A stretch of 41,062 nt of DNA from the NCBI GenBank assembly GCA_000419545.1, contig ATTF01000009.1, positions 1 through 41,062 of the forward strand, given 5' to 3'. Below, one piece after another: positions 9,385-18,894 of the stretch (positions are counted from its first letter, which is position 1; each line of letters opens with the position of its first letter). The position numbers and the translations under genes were made by a program. The notes under the pieces are model-generated. The model was not told where the DNA came from and did no database searches. It saw only the letters and a list, made by a program, of their open reading frames with translations. Source of the stretch: Candidatus Pelagibacter ubique HIMB058 (GTDB lineage: Bacteria; Pseudomonadota; Alphaproteobacteria; Pelagibacterales; Pelagibacteraceae).

Positions 9385-9473
9385 AATAACTCTTTTTTAT
9401 TTACCCCATCTGTCTATGTACCTGAGAGATTTAATCCTTCGGTGAGGCATAAGCCTGCTTTCCAGAGTTATTA
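9384..9473 (-). promoter_or_regulatory. Putative riboswitch expression platform: start-site sequestering helix
   Basis: Bases 9464-9473 (minus-strand RNA UAAUAACUCU) are a perfect 10-nt complement of 9384-9393 (AGAGUUAUUA), which lies directly before the gcvT AUG and includes its A and the AGAG ribosome-binding region. The first arm shares three bases (UCU) with the 5' side of the aptamer-2 P1 stem (tctg, 9466-9463). The helix and that P1 are therefore mutually exclusive. The simplest reading is that glycine binding stabilises P1 and frees the start site, an ON switch. The pairing is seen directly; the switching direction is inferred. Confidence 0.6.
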
Positions 9474-9550
9474 CGGTAACGGTCCTTTTGCCTGAGAGTT
9501 TCCGGGGTGGTTGCTCCTTCGGCGCTATATTTAAATAGTCTCTCCCGTTA
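9404..9550 (-). promoter_or_regulatory. Tandem glycine riboswitch
   Basis: On the minus strand two glycine-aptamer copies lie between the promoter and gcvT. Aptamer 1 (about 9550-9477) is closed by a perfect 6-bp P1 (taacgg at 9550-9545 with ccgtta at 9482-9477) and contains the conserved 'GCGCCGAAGGAGCAA' and 'CTCTCAGGCAAAAGGACCG' blocks. Aptamer 2 (about 9466-9404) repeats the pattern with 'CACCGAAGG' and 'CTCTCAGG', and a short P1 (tctg/caga). This is the standard cooperative tandem layout ahead of gcv genes. A 10-nt complement to the gcvT start region suggests translational control. Confidence 0.95.
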
Positions 9551-9555
9551 TTAAA

Positions 9556-9584
9556 AGATTAGTCCACAGAAAGGTTGTATTCAA
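9556..9584 (-). promoter_or_regulatory. Putative sigma-70 promoter for the gcv operon
   Basis: On the minus strand, TTGAAT (9584-9579) and TAATCT (9561-9556) are separated by exactly 17 nt. Both match the -35 and -10 consensus at four of six positions. Transcription would start near 9549, immediately before the first P1 strand of the glycine riboswitch, which is where a start is required. Confidence 0.6.
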
Positions 9585-9657
9585 GTGAAAATAATGCGCA
9601 TCTTGTATGCAAATGCACTCATAATTAGCTAAACATTTGAAAATAATTGGAGGAAAA

Positions 9658-9828
9658 ATGAATAGTCTATTTAAAATATGGTTATATGCATTAGGAAGCT
9701 TTTCAGACAAAAAAACAAAACCTTATGACAGACAAGTAGTTGTGGTTAGATCTATGTGGGTATTGTTGCACATAGTAACTTGTTTCATGATTATAATAGG
9801 TAATGGAAGATTGATGGGTTGGTGGTAA
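9658..9828 (+). CDS. Small single-span membrane protein, unknown
   Basis: A 56-residue protein starting MNSLFKIWLYALGSF. The ATG at 9658 is preceded by an excellent GGAGG at 9649-9653, which is rare in this window and fixes the start; an in-frame TTG 21 nt upstream is less likely. The first part is polar and basic, and the second half carries one hydrophobic span (about residues 29-48) ending in GRLMGWW. I do not recognise the family. It stands alone on the + strand, divergent from the riboswitch promoter and converging on the DMT gene with an 18-nt gap. The strong ribosome-binding site argues that it is real. Confidence 0.6.
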   Translation: MNSLFKIWLYALGSFSDKKTKPYDRQVVVVRSMWVLLHIVTCFMIIIGNGRLMGWW

Positions 9829-9846
9829 TACCAAAAATTAATTTAA

Positions 9847-10713
9847 TTAAGCGTTAGCTGCTTTTCGTTTATCTAAGCTATTTATAATGATAGCCGCTAT
9901 AATAATTACACCACCTATTATCACACTGTTAGGGGGCACCTCGTTTAAAAACATCCATACCCAAATAGGTGCAAAAAGTGTTTCTGTTAACATTAAAAGA
10001 CCAACTGTTGTTGAGGCAGTTGTTCTTGATCCAATGGTTATGCAAATGAAGCCAAATGCTAATTGAGGAACTCCTAAAAAGAATCCCATTAATAAATCAT
10101 GATTGGAAAAACTATATGAGTCGGAAAGAATTAAACCATAAATAATACTAAAAACTCCTGAATAAAAAATAGCAGGAACCATATCTAAATTTTTATATTT
10201 TCTAATTATCATAACAAGAATTGAGAAATTGATTGGAATAGCTAACGCAACAATATTTCCAAGAAATGAACCTGAAAAGAAAGAATCTCCCACCATAATT
10301 GAAATTCCGGCCATTGCTAAAACAATTGAAATAAAACAAATAAATGAAATTTTTTCTTTGAGAAAAATATATCCAAAAATTGCAAGAAACATTGTTTGCG
10401 TGCTTATTATAAAAACGACATTAGCAACTGTGGTAATGGTCATAGAATAAACATAAGCGATGAAGCTTAAAGACATTACCAATCCACCAATTAAAGCTGG
10501 GTAACCAGCATCTTTAATGACATTAATTGTATTTTTTTTATAGGTTGTTAATAAAAACAACATTAACGCAAACATAAAAAAAACTGATCGAATTAAAAGT
10601 ATTTGCCATACACTAGCATCTTCAAAAGATCTAACAATAAAACCTCCCCAGCTTAGACAGAAAGCGCCGAATAAAAGTAAGGCGTATCCAGGAATTTTAT
10701 ATAAAAATTGCAT
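9847..10713 (-). CDS. EamA/DMT-family transporter
   Basis: A 288-aa integral membrane protein with about ten hydrophobic segments in two EamA-like halves; the family's 'LMLTETLFAPIWVWMFLNEVPP' type block lies in the second half near residues 240-260. DMT proteins usually export amino acids or other small metabolites. The substrate cannot be deduced. Its ATG directly follows the TAG of the MATE gene (TAGATG), so the two exporters form a translationally coupled pair. It ends 18 nt from the convergent small membrane gene, with no hairpin terminator visible. Confidence 0.85.
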   Translation of the reverse strand: MQFLYKIPGYALLLFGAFCLSWGGFIVRSFEDASVWQILLIRSVFFMFALMLFLLTTYKKNTINVIKDAGYPALIGGLVMSLSFIAYVYSMTITTVANVVFIISTQTMFLAIFGYIFLKEKISFICFISIVLAMAGISIMVGDSFFSGSFLGNIVALAIPINFSILVMIIRKYKNLDMVPAIFYSGVFSIIYGLILSDSYSFSNHDLLMGFFLGVPQLAFGFICITIGSRTTASTTVGLLMLTETLFAPIWVWMFLNEVPPNSVIIGGVIIIAAIIINSLDKRKAANA

Positions 10714-12039
10714 CTAAAATTTTCTTAATATTTTATTAAAATAAAACTTCAAAGTAAGAGCTCTGAGTATCATAAAAAGCATTAAAGAAAACCATAAACC
10801 ATGATTTTCAAAATAACCTGTTAAGTAAATAGAAGCTGCAATGAACCCTATAACAGAAACAATCATTGCGTTTCTTATTTCTTTTGTTTGAGAAGCTCCA
10901 ATGAATATTCCGTCTAGTTGGTAACAAAAAGATGCAACTGGAGGAATTATAATAATCCATATAAAATGTTGGTAAGAAATAAATCTTAAAATTTCTATAT
11001 CAGTAATAATATTAATAATTTCCTTGAATAATAAAAGATAAAGAACCGCTATAATTAAAGCAGTATAAAAACTTACCTGAATTGAATTTTTAACAACGTA
11101 TAAGAAAGACAATTTATTCTTTCTTCCAATAGTAAATCCTACAATTCCTTCTGTTGAGAAAGCGTAAGCGTCCAAAAAGAAAGCAGCTAAAATTATAAAC
11201 TGCATTAAAATTGTGTTAACTGCTAAATAATCCTCGCCTAGCTTAGAACCTAAATAAGTAACCCATAAAAAAGAGAACGTAAGAAATAAAGTTCTAACAA
11301 AGATATCAAAATTAATATTAAACAATCTTAAAAGCTTAGACTTAATAATTAATCTTTCAAATTTTGGTATGATTTTAAATTTCTTAATAATGTAATTATA
11401 TGTAAATAAAGAGAAAACTATCACTGTTAAATAGCTTGCAAATAGAGTTCCTAAGGCAACACCGAATACATCTAAATCATAAGATAAAACAAATATTGAG
11501 CTTAAAACGATATTTAAAACTGATAATGTTACTATTAATAAACTTGAAATTTTAGTTTTTTGAATTCCTAGATAAAAACCTACTAAAATATAAATAACTA
11601 ATTCAGCTGGAACTGAAAAAACTCTTACATTCAAATATGTATTAATTAATTCTTGTGTTTCTAAAGAAGTTTTAAAAAAATATCCTATTGATAAATAAAT
11701 TAATGGCTTTAAAAGAATTATTATTAAAGCAATACCCATCGCTATGATGAAATTTCTTAATAATGTTTTAACTATCTCATTATAATCACCTCTTCCAAGT
11801 GCTTGAGAAACAATTCCAACTGTTCCCATTCTTAAAAAACCAAAACTCCAGATAATCATCGTCATTGCAGATGTTGCGATACTTGTTGCAGCTAAATATT
11901 TGGTCTCTCCAAGATTTCCCATCAGTCCCGTATCAACCATGCCAACTAGTGGGATGGCTAGGTTTGAAAAAAAGACCGGGATGGACAGCAAAATGATTTG
12001 TTTTTTTGAAAATTTTGTTGAATATTTTACTGAATTCAT
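10714..12039 (-). CDS. MATE-family efflux transporter (DinF-like)
   Basis: A 441-aa protein with roughly twelve membrane spans and the typical MATE opening 'ILLSIPVFFSNLAIPLVGMVDTGLMGN', in which a membrane aspartate follows the 'VGMVDT' motif. Such transporters exchange Na+ or H+ for organic cations or other small molecules. It is the first gene of a two-gene exporter operon with the downstream DMT protein and is divergent from the TerC gene across 49 nt. The length is normal. The substrate is unknown. Confidence 0.87.
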   Translation of the reverse strand: MNSVKYSTKFSKKQIILLSIPVFFSNLAIPLVGMVDTGLMGNLGETKYLAATSIATSAMTMIIWSFGFLRMGTVGIVSQALGRGDYNEIVKTLLRNFIIAMGIALIIILLKPLIYLSIGYFFKTSLETQELINTYLNVRVFSVPAELVIYILVGFYLGIQKTKISSLLIVTLSVLNIVLSSIFVLSYDLDVFGVALGTLFASYLTVIVFSLFTYNYIIKKFKIIPKFERLIIKSKLLRLFNINFDIFVRTLFLTFSFLWVTYLGSKLGEDYLAVNTILMQFIILAAFFLDAYAFSTEGIVGFTIGRKNKLSFLYVVKNSIQVSFYTALIIAVLYLLLFKEIINIITDIEILRFISYQHFIWIIIIPPVASFCYQLDGIFIGASQTKEIRNAMIVSVIGFIAASIYLTGYFENHGLWFSLMLFMILRALTLKFYFNKILRKF

Positions 12040-12088
12040 TTTTTTTCTTTAAAATTTTAAAATAAGCTTATATACACCTAATAGTAGA

Positions 12089-12709
12089 ATGTTAGAGCAA
12101 TTCATTATTACCTTTCAAATTCTGATCATAGATGTAGTCATGGCTGCAGATAATGCAATCATAATTGGTATCATTGCAGCAAATTTTGCGCCTGAAAATA
12201 GAAGGAAAATCATTGCTTGGGGTGTTGCCGCCGCATTTTTATTCAGAATAGTCTTTGCAACCGGTGCAAATTTTATATTTGAATTCGCGTGGGTTAAAAT
12301 TTTAGGTGGTGTAGCTCTAATTTGGGTAATTAACAATTTAAGACAAGACTTTTTTGGTCAAAATAAAATTAGATCACCACAACTAAAGTCTAAAGAAACA
12401 AAAAAATTTTCTACCGGAGTATATCAAGTTTTAGTAGCTGATTTAACTTTAAGTTTTGATAACGTTTTAGCAGTTGTTGCTGCAGCGAAAGGCAATTTCC
12501 ACATCATGGTTATCGGTTTATTGTTATCAGTATTTTTAATAGCTACTCTAGCAAGCTACTTTGCAGACTTTATTAAAAAACACGTTTGGCTTGGTTACTT
12601 AGGACTGTTTGTTATTCTTATTATCGCAATCCAATTAATCATTGGTGGATTGGTCAATTACGAAGTTCTTTCAATTAACGAAAAATACGAATTCTTATTC
12701 GCAATATGA
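12089..12709 (+). CDS. TerC family integral membrane protein (YjbE-like)
   Basis: A 206-aa membrane protein with two copies of the TerC acidic motif: DVVMAADNA (Asp15, Asp21) in the first helix and DLTLSFDNV (Asp118, Asp124) in the second half. About six to seven spans are visible, with a basic loop around residues 90-108. Members of this family have been linked to metal ion (manganese, calcium) export and to metalation of exported proteins; which applies here is unknown. It overlaps the following FAD-protein gene by 4 nt (ATGA), indicating a two-gene unit. Confidence 0.85.
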   Translation: MLEQFIITFQILIIDVVMAADNAIIIGIIAANFAPENRRKIIAWGVAAAFLFRIVFATGANFIFEFAWVKILGGVALIWVINNLRQDFFGQNKIRSPQLKSKETKKFSTGVYQVLVADLTLSFDNVLAVVAAAKGNFHIMVIGLLLSVFLIATLASYFADFIKKHVWLGYLGLFVILIIAIQLIIGGLVNYEVLSINEKYEFLFAI

Positions 12710-13668
12710 TAGATTTTTGTATTTTAGGGTCAGGTATATCTGGCTCTACAATAGCAAATCTATTATCTAAAAAATACTCAGTAAAAGTTTTTGATAAGGC
12801 AAGAGGTCCAGGTGGAAGATCTTCTAATAAGAGATTTAAAGATAATTTAAGCTTTGATCATGGTGTTCAGTACGTATCTCCAAAATCAAAAGAATTTACA
12901 AAATACATTCAAAAGTTACATAAAAAAAAGATACTTAAAACTTGGGACGAAAATCATTTAGATTTTACTTTTGAAAAAAAGCCTATCTCATCAAAATATA
13001 TTGGAAAAAAAGCTAATAATGATTTGGCCAAATATAACCTTAAAGGAATAAATCAGTCATTCACTTCACCAATTACAAAGATTAAATTTAATAAATATTT
13101 TTGGGAAATAACTCTTAATGATAAATCAATACATCAATTTAAATCATTAATATTAACTTGCCCGTACCCTCAATTAAGAAAATTAGCTAAGAATTATTTG
13201 GATAAAAAGATCCTTAATCTTAAGGTTCAAATGCAACCAAATATTACTGTAATGGTTGCTTTTAAAAATCAAAAAAATCTTCCTATAAGCTCTATAAAAT
13301 TTAATGATGATATGTTGGCTTGGGCTGCTAATGAAAATAGTAAAAAAAGATTTAAATCAAATACAAATTTATGGACACTTCAAGCAACATTAAATTGGTC
13401 TAAAAAAACTATTAATAAATATAAAACTGATAAATCATTAATGGAAAAGTTAATAAACCGTTTTCTTCAATTATCAGGTTTTGAGAAAAAAAAGATTGTT
13501 TTTAAAAAAGCACATGGCTGGAAATATTCATATAATTACAAGAAAACTCCTTATCTTAGTATATGGAATAAAAAGTATAATTTAGGTGTTTGTGGAGATT
13601 GGCTTAATGGCCCTAAAGTTGAGAATGCTTGGCTTAGTGCAAAAGATCTTGCTAAGAAAATTAAGTAA
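12706..13668 (+). CDS. NAD(P)/FAD-dependent oxidoreductase, renalase-like (COG3380)
   Basis: A 320-aa flavoprotein with an N-terminal dinucleotide-binding motif GSGISG at residues 8-13, then 'VFDKARGPGGRSS', the distinctive sequence of the renalase-like COG3380 family, and a C-terminal 'LGVCGDWLNGPKVENAWLSA' FAD-binding block. It is likely a soluble amine oxidase-like enzyme; its substrate is unknown, and bacterial renalases oxidise isomers of reduced nicotinamide cofactors, which is a reasonable guess. Its stop codon abuts the stop codon of the convergent MmgE/PrpD gene with zero bases between. Confidence 0.82.
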   Translation: MIDFCILGSGISGSTIANLLSKKYSVKVFDKARGPGGRSSNKRFKDNLSFDHGVQYVSPKSKEFTKYIQKLHKKKILKTWDENHLDFTFEKKPISSKYIGKKANNDLAKYNLKGINQSFTSPITKIKFNKYFWEITLNDKSIHQFKSLILTCPYPQLRKLAKNYLDKKILNLKVQMQPNITVMVAFKNQKNLPISSIKFNDDMLAWAANENSKKRFKSNTNLWTLQATLNWSKKTINKYKTDKSLMEKLINRFLQLSGFEKKKIVFKKAHGWKYSYNYKKTPYLSIWNKKYNLGVCGDWLNGPKVENAWLSAKDLAKKIK

Positions 13669-15174
13669 TTAAAAAATTCCCTTACTGCTTTTAGATTTCT
13701 TCTTTGTAGCTGGATTTACTTCTACATTTAATCCTATTAAATCTTTTGCTTTTAATTTTGGAAGATTTTGAACACACTTTAAAAATCTATCTGACTCTTT
13801 TTTAGAAATAATTCCATCCGTCAAAGTTTTAAATTTATTGATATATTCTTTACGAGTAAAAGGTCTTTTTCCAGCTGGGTGTGCATCGGCTACATTAATT
13901 TCTTCAGAAATCACTGAACCATCTTTCATTTTGATAATTACTTTTCCACCAAAACATTTATTGTTTGGATTTGGATCGTGATATTTTTCAGTCCATTTAG
14001 GATCTTCTTTTGTAGAAATCTTATGCCATAGTTCGACTGTGCTTTTTTTTTGTGCTCTTTGAGGTGTATAGGATTTTACGTGATGCCAGGCACCATCCTC
14101 TAGTGCTACAGCAAAAATATACATGATAGAATGATCTAAAGTTTCTCTACTAGCTTTTGGATCCATTTTCTGAGGATCATTTGCACCTGTTCCAATTACA
14201 TAATGTGTATGATGGCTAGTTTCTATTACAATGTTTTCAATATCACTTATGTTTGATATTTTTTTATTTAAACTTCTAGCTAAATCAATCAAAGCTTGAG
14301 ATTGATATTCAGCAGAATGTTCTTTTGTATATGTTTCTAATATTGCTCTTTTAGGCTCATTAACGTTTGGAAGTGGAACGGTATATTCTTTATCTGGACC
14401 AGATAGAATGTATGCGATCACACTATCCTCACCTTCATAAATAGGAGACGGTGCGCCCTCACCTCTCATACATCTATCAACTGCTTCAATAGCAAGTTTT
14501 CCAGCATGTGCTGGAGCAAAAGCTTTCCAACTTGAGATTTCTCCTTTTCGTGATTGTCTTGTTGAAACTGTAATATGTAATGCTTGTTGAACAGACTGAT
14601 AAATAACGTCTGTTTTTAAATTTAATAAACTACCTAAACCTGCGGCAACACTTGGTCCTAGGTGAGCTATGTGATCTACTTTATGTTCATGCAAACAAAT
14701 TCCTTTAACTAAATTAACCTGAACTTCGTAACCCGTTAAAATTCCTTTAATTAAATTTTTTCCGCTACAACCTTTTTGTTGAGCTACAGCCAAAATTGCA
14801 GGGATATTATCTCCCGGATGACTGTAGTCTGCTGCTAAAAAAGTATCATGATAATCTAATTCTCTAACTGCTGTACCGTTTGCCCATGCTGCCCATTCGC
14901 AATCTACTTTAACTTTAGGATTCAAACCAAATACCGTTGCACCTTTTTTTCTTGAATGTGCTAATGCCATTGCTCTTGCTGAAGCAACTGGTCTTCTATT
15001 AAATGAAGCAATAGCAACTGATGCATTATCAATAATTCTATTGATAACCATATCAACTGCTTTGTTATCTATTTTGGCTTTATCAGATGCAATTTCTGCA
15101 ATCTTCCAAGCTAATTGATCTTCTTTTTTTAAATTTGATTTTGATGGGTGAACTTTTACTTTTATATCTCGCAT
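13669..15174 (-). CDS. prpD: MmgE/PrpD family protein (2-methylcitrate dehydratase-like)
   Basis: A 501-aa protein of the MmgE/PrpD fold. The early block '[20 protein letters not shown]', then '[27 protein letters not shown]' and '[19 protein letters not shown]', match PrpD rather than shorter MmgE relatives. PrpD dehydrates 2-methylcitrate to methylaconitate in propionate breakdown. It is directly coupled to the upstream aconitase gene (TAAATG), which could supply the rehydration step. No methylcitrate synthase or methylisocitrate lyase is in the window, so the pathway is incomplete here. The symbol is by similarity; other hydro-lyase roles are possible. Confidence 0.8.
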   Translation of the reverse strand: MRDIKVKVHPSKSNLKKEDQLAWKIAEIASDKAKIDNKAVDMVINRIIDNASVAIASFNRRPVASARAMALAHSRKKGATVFGLNPKVKVDCEWAAWANGTAVRELDYHDTFLAADYSHPGDNIPAILAVAQQKGCSGKNLIKGILTGYEVQVNLVKGICLHEHKVDHIAHLGPSVAAGLGSLLNLKTDVIYQSVQQALHITVSTRQSRKGEISSWKAFAPAHAGKLAIEAVDRCMRGEGAPSPIYEGEDSVIAYILSGPDKEYTVPLPNVNEPKRAILETYTKEHSAEYQSQALIDLARSLNKKISNISDIENIVIETSHHTHYVIGTGANDPQKMDPKASRETLDHSIMYIFAVALEDGAWHHVKSYTPQRAQKKSTVELWHKISTKEDPKWTEKYHDPNPNNKCFGGKVIIKMKDGSVISEEINVADAHPAGKRPFTRKEYINKFKTLTDGIISKKESDRFLKCVQNLPKLKAKDLIGLNVEVNPATKKKSKSSKGIF

Positions 15175-17850
15175 TTAATTAGCTAGCATGTTTCTTAAAA
15201 CATACTGAAGAATTCCACCATTTTTGTAATACTCAACCTCATTTGCTGTATCAATTCTGCAAAGCATTTGAATTTTTTTACTCGTTCCGTCTTTATATTT
15301 AATCTCACAAATAACTTCTTGTCTTGGTTTTACTCCCTTATCAATATCGACAACTGATATTAATTCTGCACCAGTGATATTTAATTTCTTTCTGTCAAAA
15401 CCTTCTTTGAATTGAAGAGGTAAAACACCCATTCCAATTAAGTTTGATCTATGAATTCTCTCAAAGCTTTCAGCTAATACAGCTTTAATTCCAAGAAGCT
15501 TTGTTCCTTTAGCTGCCCAGTCTCTTGATGATCCAGTTCCGTATTCTTTTCCAGCTACAACTACTAAATCATTATTTCTTTTCTTGTATTCCATTGCAGC
15601 TTCATAAACACTCATTACTTTTCCATCTGGTTGTAATGTTGTAAATCCACCTTCTGTACCTGGTGCCATTTCATTTCTTATTTTAATATTTCCAAACGTT
15701 CCTCTCATCATTACTTCGTGATTTCCACGTCTAGCACCGTAAGAGTTAAAATCTTTTTGTTGAATTTGATGCTTCATAAAATAATCACCTGTAGGACTTT
15801 CTTTTTTAATGCTTCCTGCTGGTGAAATGTGATCTGTTGTAACTGAGTCAGCTAATAGCAATAATATTCTTGCATCATTAATTGGTTTAAAGCCTTCTGG
15901 TTGATCTGGTAGATCATCAAAAAATGGTGGTCTCTTTACATATGTAGAGTTAGCTTCCCAATTATAAATATCACTATCTGTTGTATTAATAGCTTGCCAT
16001 TCTTTAGGACCCTCTGAAACATTTGAATATCTTTGTTTGAACATATCAGCGTTTAAAGAACTCAACATTAAATCTTCAATTTCTTTATTGCTTGGCCAAA
16101 TATCTTTTAAGAAAACATCTTTGCCATCTTTATCTTTACCAAGTGCAGTCTTGTACATATCGAAATTCATATTACCCGCTAAAGCGTATGCAACAACAAG
16201 CGGCGGAGATGCTAAGTAATTTGCTTTAACATCTGGATTTATTCTTCCTTCAAAGTTTCTATTTCCAGATAAAACAGACACTGCATAAAGATCGTTTTTA
16301 TTTATCGCATCTGAAATGTTTTGATTTAAAGGTCCTGAGTTACCAATACATGTTGTGCAACCGTAACCAACTAAATTAAATCCAAGTTCATCTAAATATT
16401 TATTTAAACCAGCTTTCTCTAAATAATCTGTTACAACTTGAGATCCTGGAGCTAAAGAAGTTTTAACCCAAGGTTTTACTTTTAATCCTTTTTCATGAGC
16501 TTTCTTCGCTAATAAACCTGCTCCAATTAGAACACTTGGATTAGATGTATTTGTGCAAGATGTTATTGCTGCAATTACAATATCACCATCTTTTACGCTG
16601 AAGTCTGTGCCTTCAACTTTAGCTTCGATAGCTTTATCTCTTTTTGCATTTTCTTTATAAACTTTTGCAAAAGCAGTTGAAGCTTCTGTTAATAGAACTT
16701 TATCTTGTGGTCTCTTAGGACCTGAAATGCTTGTAACAACTGTGCTTACATCCAATGATAAAGTATCAGTGAACACCACATCATTACTTGCCCAGAAACC
16801 TTGTTCTTTTGAATATTTTTCTACTAATTCAATTGTTTCTTTATCTCTACCAGATAATTTTAAATATTTTAGTGACTCGTCATCAACCGGAAAGAAACCA
16901 CATGTTGCACCATACTCTGGAGCCATGTTTGCGATCGTTGCTCTATCAGCTAATGTTAAATTTTTTAAACCTTCACCATAAAATTCTACAAATTTTCCAA
17001 CAACACCTTTTTTTCTAAGCATTTCAACTATTGTTAAAACTAAATCTGTTGCCGTTGTTCCTTCTTTTAATTTTCCTTTTAGCTCTACTCCAACTACTTC
17101 AGGGATTAACATTGAAATAGGCTGACCTAACATTGCAGCTTCAGCTTCAATACCACCTACTCCCCATCCTAAAACAGAAAGTCCGTTAACCATTGTTGTA
17201 TGACTATCAGTTCCTACTAATGTATCTGGGTAAGCGTATAAATCATTTCCACTTTTAGATGACCAAACAACTTTAGATAAATATTCTAAATTTACTTGGT
17301 GACAAATTCCTGTTCCAGGAGGAACAACCCTAAAATTATCAAATGCCTTTTGACCCCATTTTAAAAATGAATAACGCTCACCGTTTCTTGAAAATTCTCT
17401 CTCAACATTTTGATTGAATGATTTACCTGATGCATATTCGTCTACCATTACAGAGTGGTCTATAACTAAATCAACCGTTGATAACGGATTAATTTTCTCA
17501 GGGTCCTTATTTTTATTTTTTACAGCATCTCTCATAGCAGCTAAATCAGCAACCGCTGGGATACCTGTATAATCCTGCATTAACACTCTTGCAGGCCTGT
17601 AAGCTATTTCTGTGTTTGATTTTTTATCTTTAAGCCAATCTTTTAAAGCTAAAATTTGTTTTTTATCTACAGTTACATCATCCTCATATCTTAGAAGATT
17701 TTCTAATAAAACTTTAAGTGATTTAGGTAGTTTAGATATTCCCTCTAAACCATTTTTTTCTGCAGTCTTTAAATTGAAATATTTATAATCTTTTCCTGAT
17801 GAATTTAATGTGTCTAGTGATTGGAATGAGTTTTTACTATTAAATTTCAT
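15175..17850 (-). CDS. acnA: Aconitate hydratase A
   Basis: An 891-aa aconitase of the AcnA/IRP type. The three iron-sulfur ligands are visible at Cys432 (ITSCTNTSN) and Cys498/Cys501 (GCTTCIGNSG). Other landmarks are 'TDSHTTMVNGLSVLGWGVGG' at about 214-233 and the swivel-domain 'GKEYGTGSSRDWAAKG' near residue 770. It converts citrate to isocitrate in the TCA cycle and may hydrate methylaconitate for the coupled prpD-like gene. It starts 3 nt after the LysE gene ends. Intact. Confidence 0.97.
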   Translation of the reverse strand: MKFNSKNSFQSLDTLNSSGKDYKYFNLKTAEKNGLEGISKLPKSLKVLLENLLRYEDDVTVDKKQILALKDWLKDKKSNTEIAYRPARVLMQDYTGIPAVADLAAMRDAVKNKNKDPEKINPLSTVDLVIDHSVMVDEYASGKSFNQNVEREFSRNGERYSFLKWGQKAFDNFRVVPPGTGICHQVNLEYLSKVVWSSKSGNDLYAYPDTLVGTDSHTTMVNGLSVLGWGVGGIEAEAAMLGQPISMLIPEVVGVELKGKLKEGTTATDLVLTIVEMLRKKGVVGKFVEFYGEGLKNLTLADRATIANMAPEYGATCGFFPVDDESLKYLKLSGRDKETIELVEKYSKEQGFWASNDVVFTDTLSLDVSTVVTSISGPKRPQDKVLLTEASTAFAKVYKENAKRDKAIEAKVEGTDFSVKDGDIVIAAITSCTNTSNPSVLIGAGLLAKKAHEKGLKVKPWVKTSLAPGSQVVTDYLEKAGLNKYLDELGFNLVGYGCTTCIGNSGPLNQNISDAINKNDLYAVSVLSGNRNFEGRINPDVKANYLASPPLVVAYALAGNMNFDMYKTALGKDKDGKDVFLKDIWPSNKEIEDLMLSSLNADMFKQRYSNVSEGPKEWQAINTTDSDIYNWEANSTYVKRPPFFDDLPDQPEGFKPINDARILLLLADSVTTDHISPAGSIKKESPTGDYFMKHQIQQKDFNSYGARRGNHEVMMRGTFGNIKIRNEMAPGTEGGFTTLQPDGKVMSVYEAAMEYKKRNNDLVVVAGKEYGTGSSRDWAAKGTKLLGIKAVLAESFERIHRSNLIGMGVLPLQFKEGFDRKKLNITGAELISVVDIDKGVKPRQEVICEIKYKDGTSKKIQMLCRIDTANEVEYYKNGGILQYVLRNMLAN

Positions 17851-17853
17851 GCG

Positions 17854-18447
17854 CTATACATAGAACATAATTACGCAAACGATAAGTAAAAAAGACATCG
17901 AATAATTAAAATTCTTAATAAATTTTTCACTTGTGGCAAATTTTCTCATATATTTTCCCATCAAACACCAGCCTGTTTGACTTCCAATAGCCATGATAAA
18001 CCATAAAACTGTTAAGATAATCGAGTCTCTTAAATAATTATTTTCCGTATCAATAAATAAGGATATAGAAGTTAAACCTACAATAATACTTTTAGGATTT
18101 ACGAATTGAAAAAAGAACGTATTGATAAAAGTTACTGGCTTTGGGTCCATCTTCTTTTCTTTGGTTTGGCCACCAAATGAAAGTTTGTAAGCCATAAAAA
18201 GCAAATAAATAGAACCTAATACTTTTATAATAGTTTGAATAAACTGATATTTTTGAAAAATCGAAGCTGAACCTAATTGAAGTAGTATAATTAAAAGCGT
18301 CCAACCAATTATCACTCCGAGCATAGTTGGAATAGTTTTCTTCACACCAAAATTAAAAGCTGTGTAAGAGGTCATTATATTGTTAGGACCTGGTGAAAAG
18401 GATGTAGCAATCCCAAAGAGGACTAGAGGAAATAACTGTGATAACAT
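17854..18447 (-). CDS. LysE/RhtB-family exporter
   Basis: A 197-aa membrane protein with about six spans and the LysE hallmark 'SFSPGPNNIMTSYTAFNFG' near residues 16-34, including the SPGPN turn. It likely exports an amino acid or a similar amphipathic metabolite across the inner membrane. The ATG overlaps the stop of the upstream cytochrome gene by one base (TAATG), and acnA follows after 3 nt. The substrate is unknown. Confidence 0.88.
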   Translation of the reverse strand: MLSQLFPLVLFGIATSFSPGPNNIMTSYTAFNFGVKKTIPTMLGVIIGWTLLIILLQLGSASIFQKYQFIQTIIKVLGSIYLLFMAYKLSFGGQTKEKKMDPKPVTFINTFFFQFVNPKSIIVGLTSISLFIDTENNYLRDSIILTVLWFIMAIGSQTGWCLMGKYMRKFATSEKFIKNFNYSMSFLLIVCVIMFYV

Positions 18448-18890
18448 TAATGAGGTTTTCTAAATCTATCGTGACAAGCTGAACAATTGCTCCACATTAA
18501 ATCTTTTTGTGCGGCCCTTAAGTCTTCTGCAGTATCTATAGATGAAGCTAACTTAATCATATCATCAGAAGCTTTTTGCATCAAAGCATTGAATTCATCT
18601 TTATTTTCCCAAATACTTGGGAGTGCTTCAGTATTAAAACCTTCTTTTGTATTATCAGGAAAATAGTCTAGTAATTTTTTATAGTTCTCCGACATTTTTT
18701 TCATTAAAGGTTTTGCCTCTTCTATCTTATTAGACTTTAATAAAATCGAAATCTTTTTAGCTGTTTGATAGTTTTCGCTAAACATTGCTTTTCTCCCCTT
18801 AATAATTTCTTCTACACTTTGTGCAAAAGACAATTGGGAAAAACTAAATGAAAAAATTATAGCGGAGATTAAAATTTTAATTTTTTGCAT
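18447..18890 (-). CDS. Periplasmic cytochrome c'-like (c-556) protein
   Basis: A 147-aa protein with a signal peptide ending near SFAQ (residue 24), a largely helical middle, and a single haem-binding motif CSACH at residues 136-140, right at the C-terminus. A C-terminal CxxCH on a four-helix bundle is the signature of the cytochrome c'/c-556 family. It would work in the periplasm as an electron carrier or gas-binding protein. It lies 4 nt after the DUF411 gene and opposite a cytochrome b561 gene, suggesting a small redox module; the partner is not proven. Confidence 0.82.
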   Translation of the reverse strand: MQKIKILISAIIFSFSFSQLSFAQSVEEIIKGRKAMFSENYQTAKKISILLKSNKIEEAKPLMKKMSENYKKLLDYFPDNTKEGFNTEALPSIWENKDEFNALMQKASDDMIKLASSIDTAEDLRAAQKDLMWSNCSACHDRFRKPH

Positions 18891-18894
18891 AAAT

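Noticed and set aside
16037-17018. Open frames on the + strand opposite aconitase
   Set aside because: No family features and no ribosome sites; they follow from codon bias of the real gene on the other strand.
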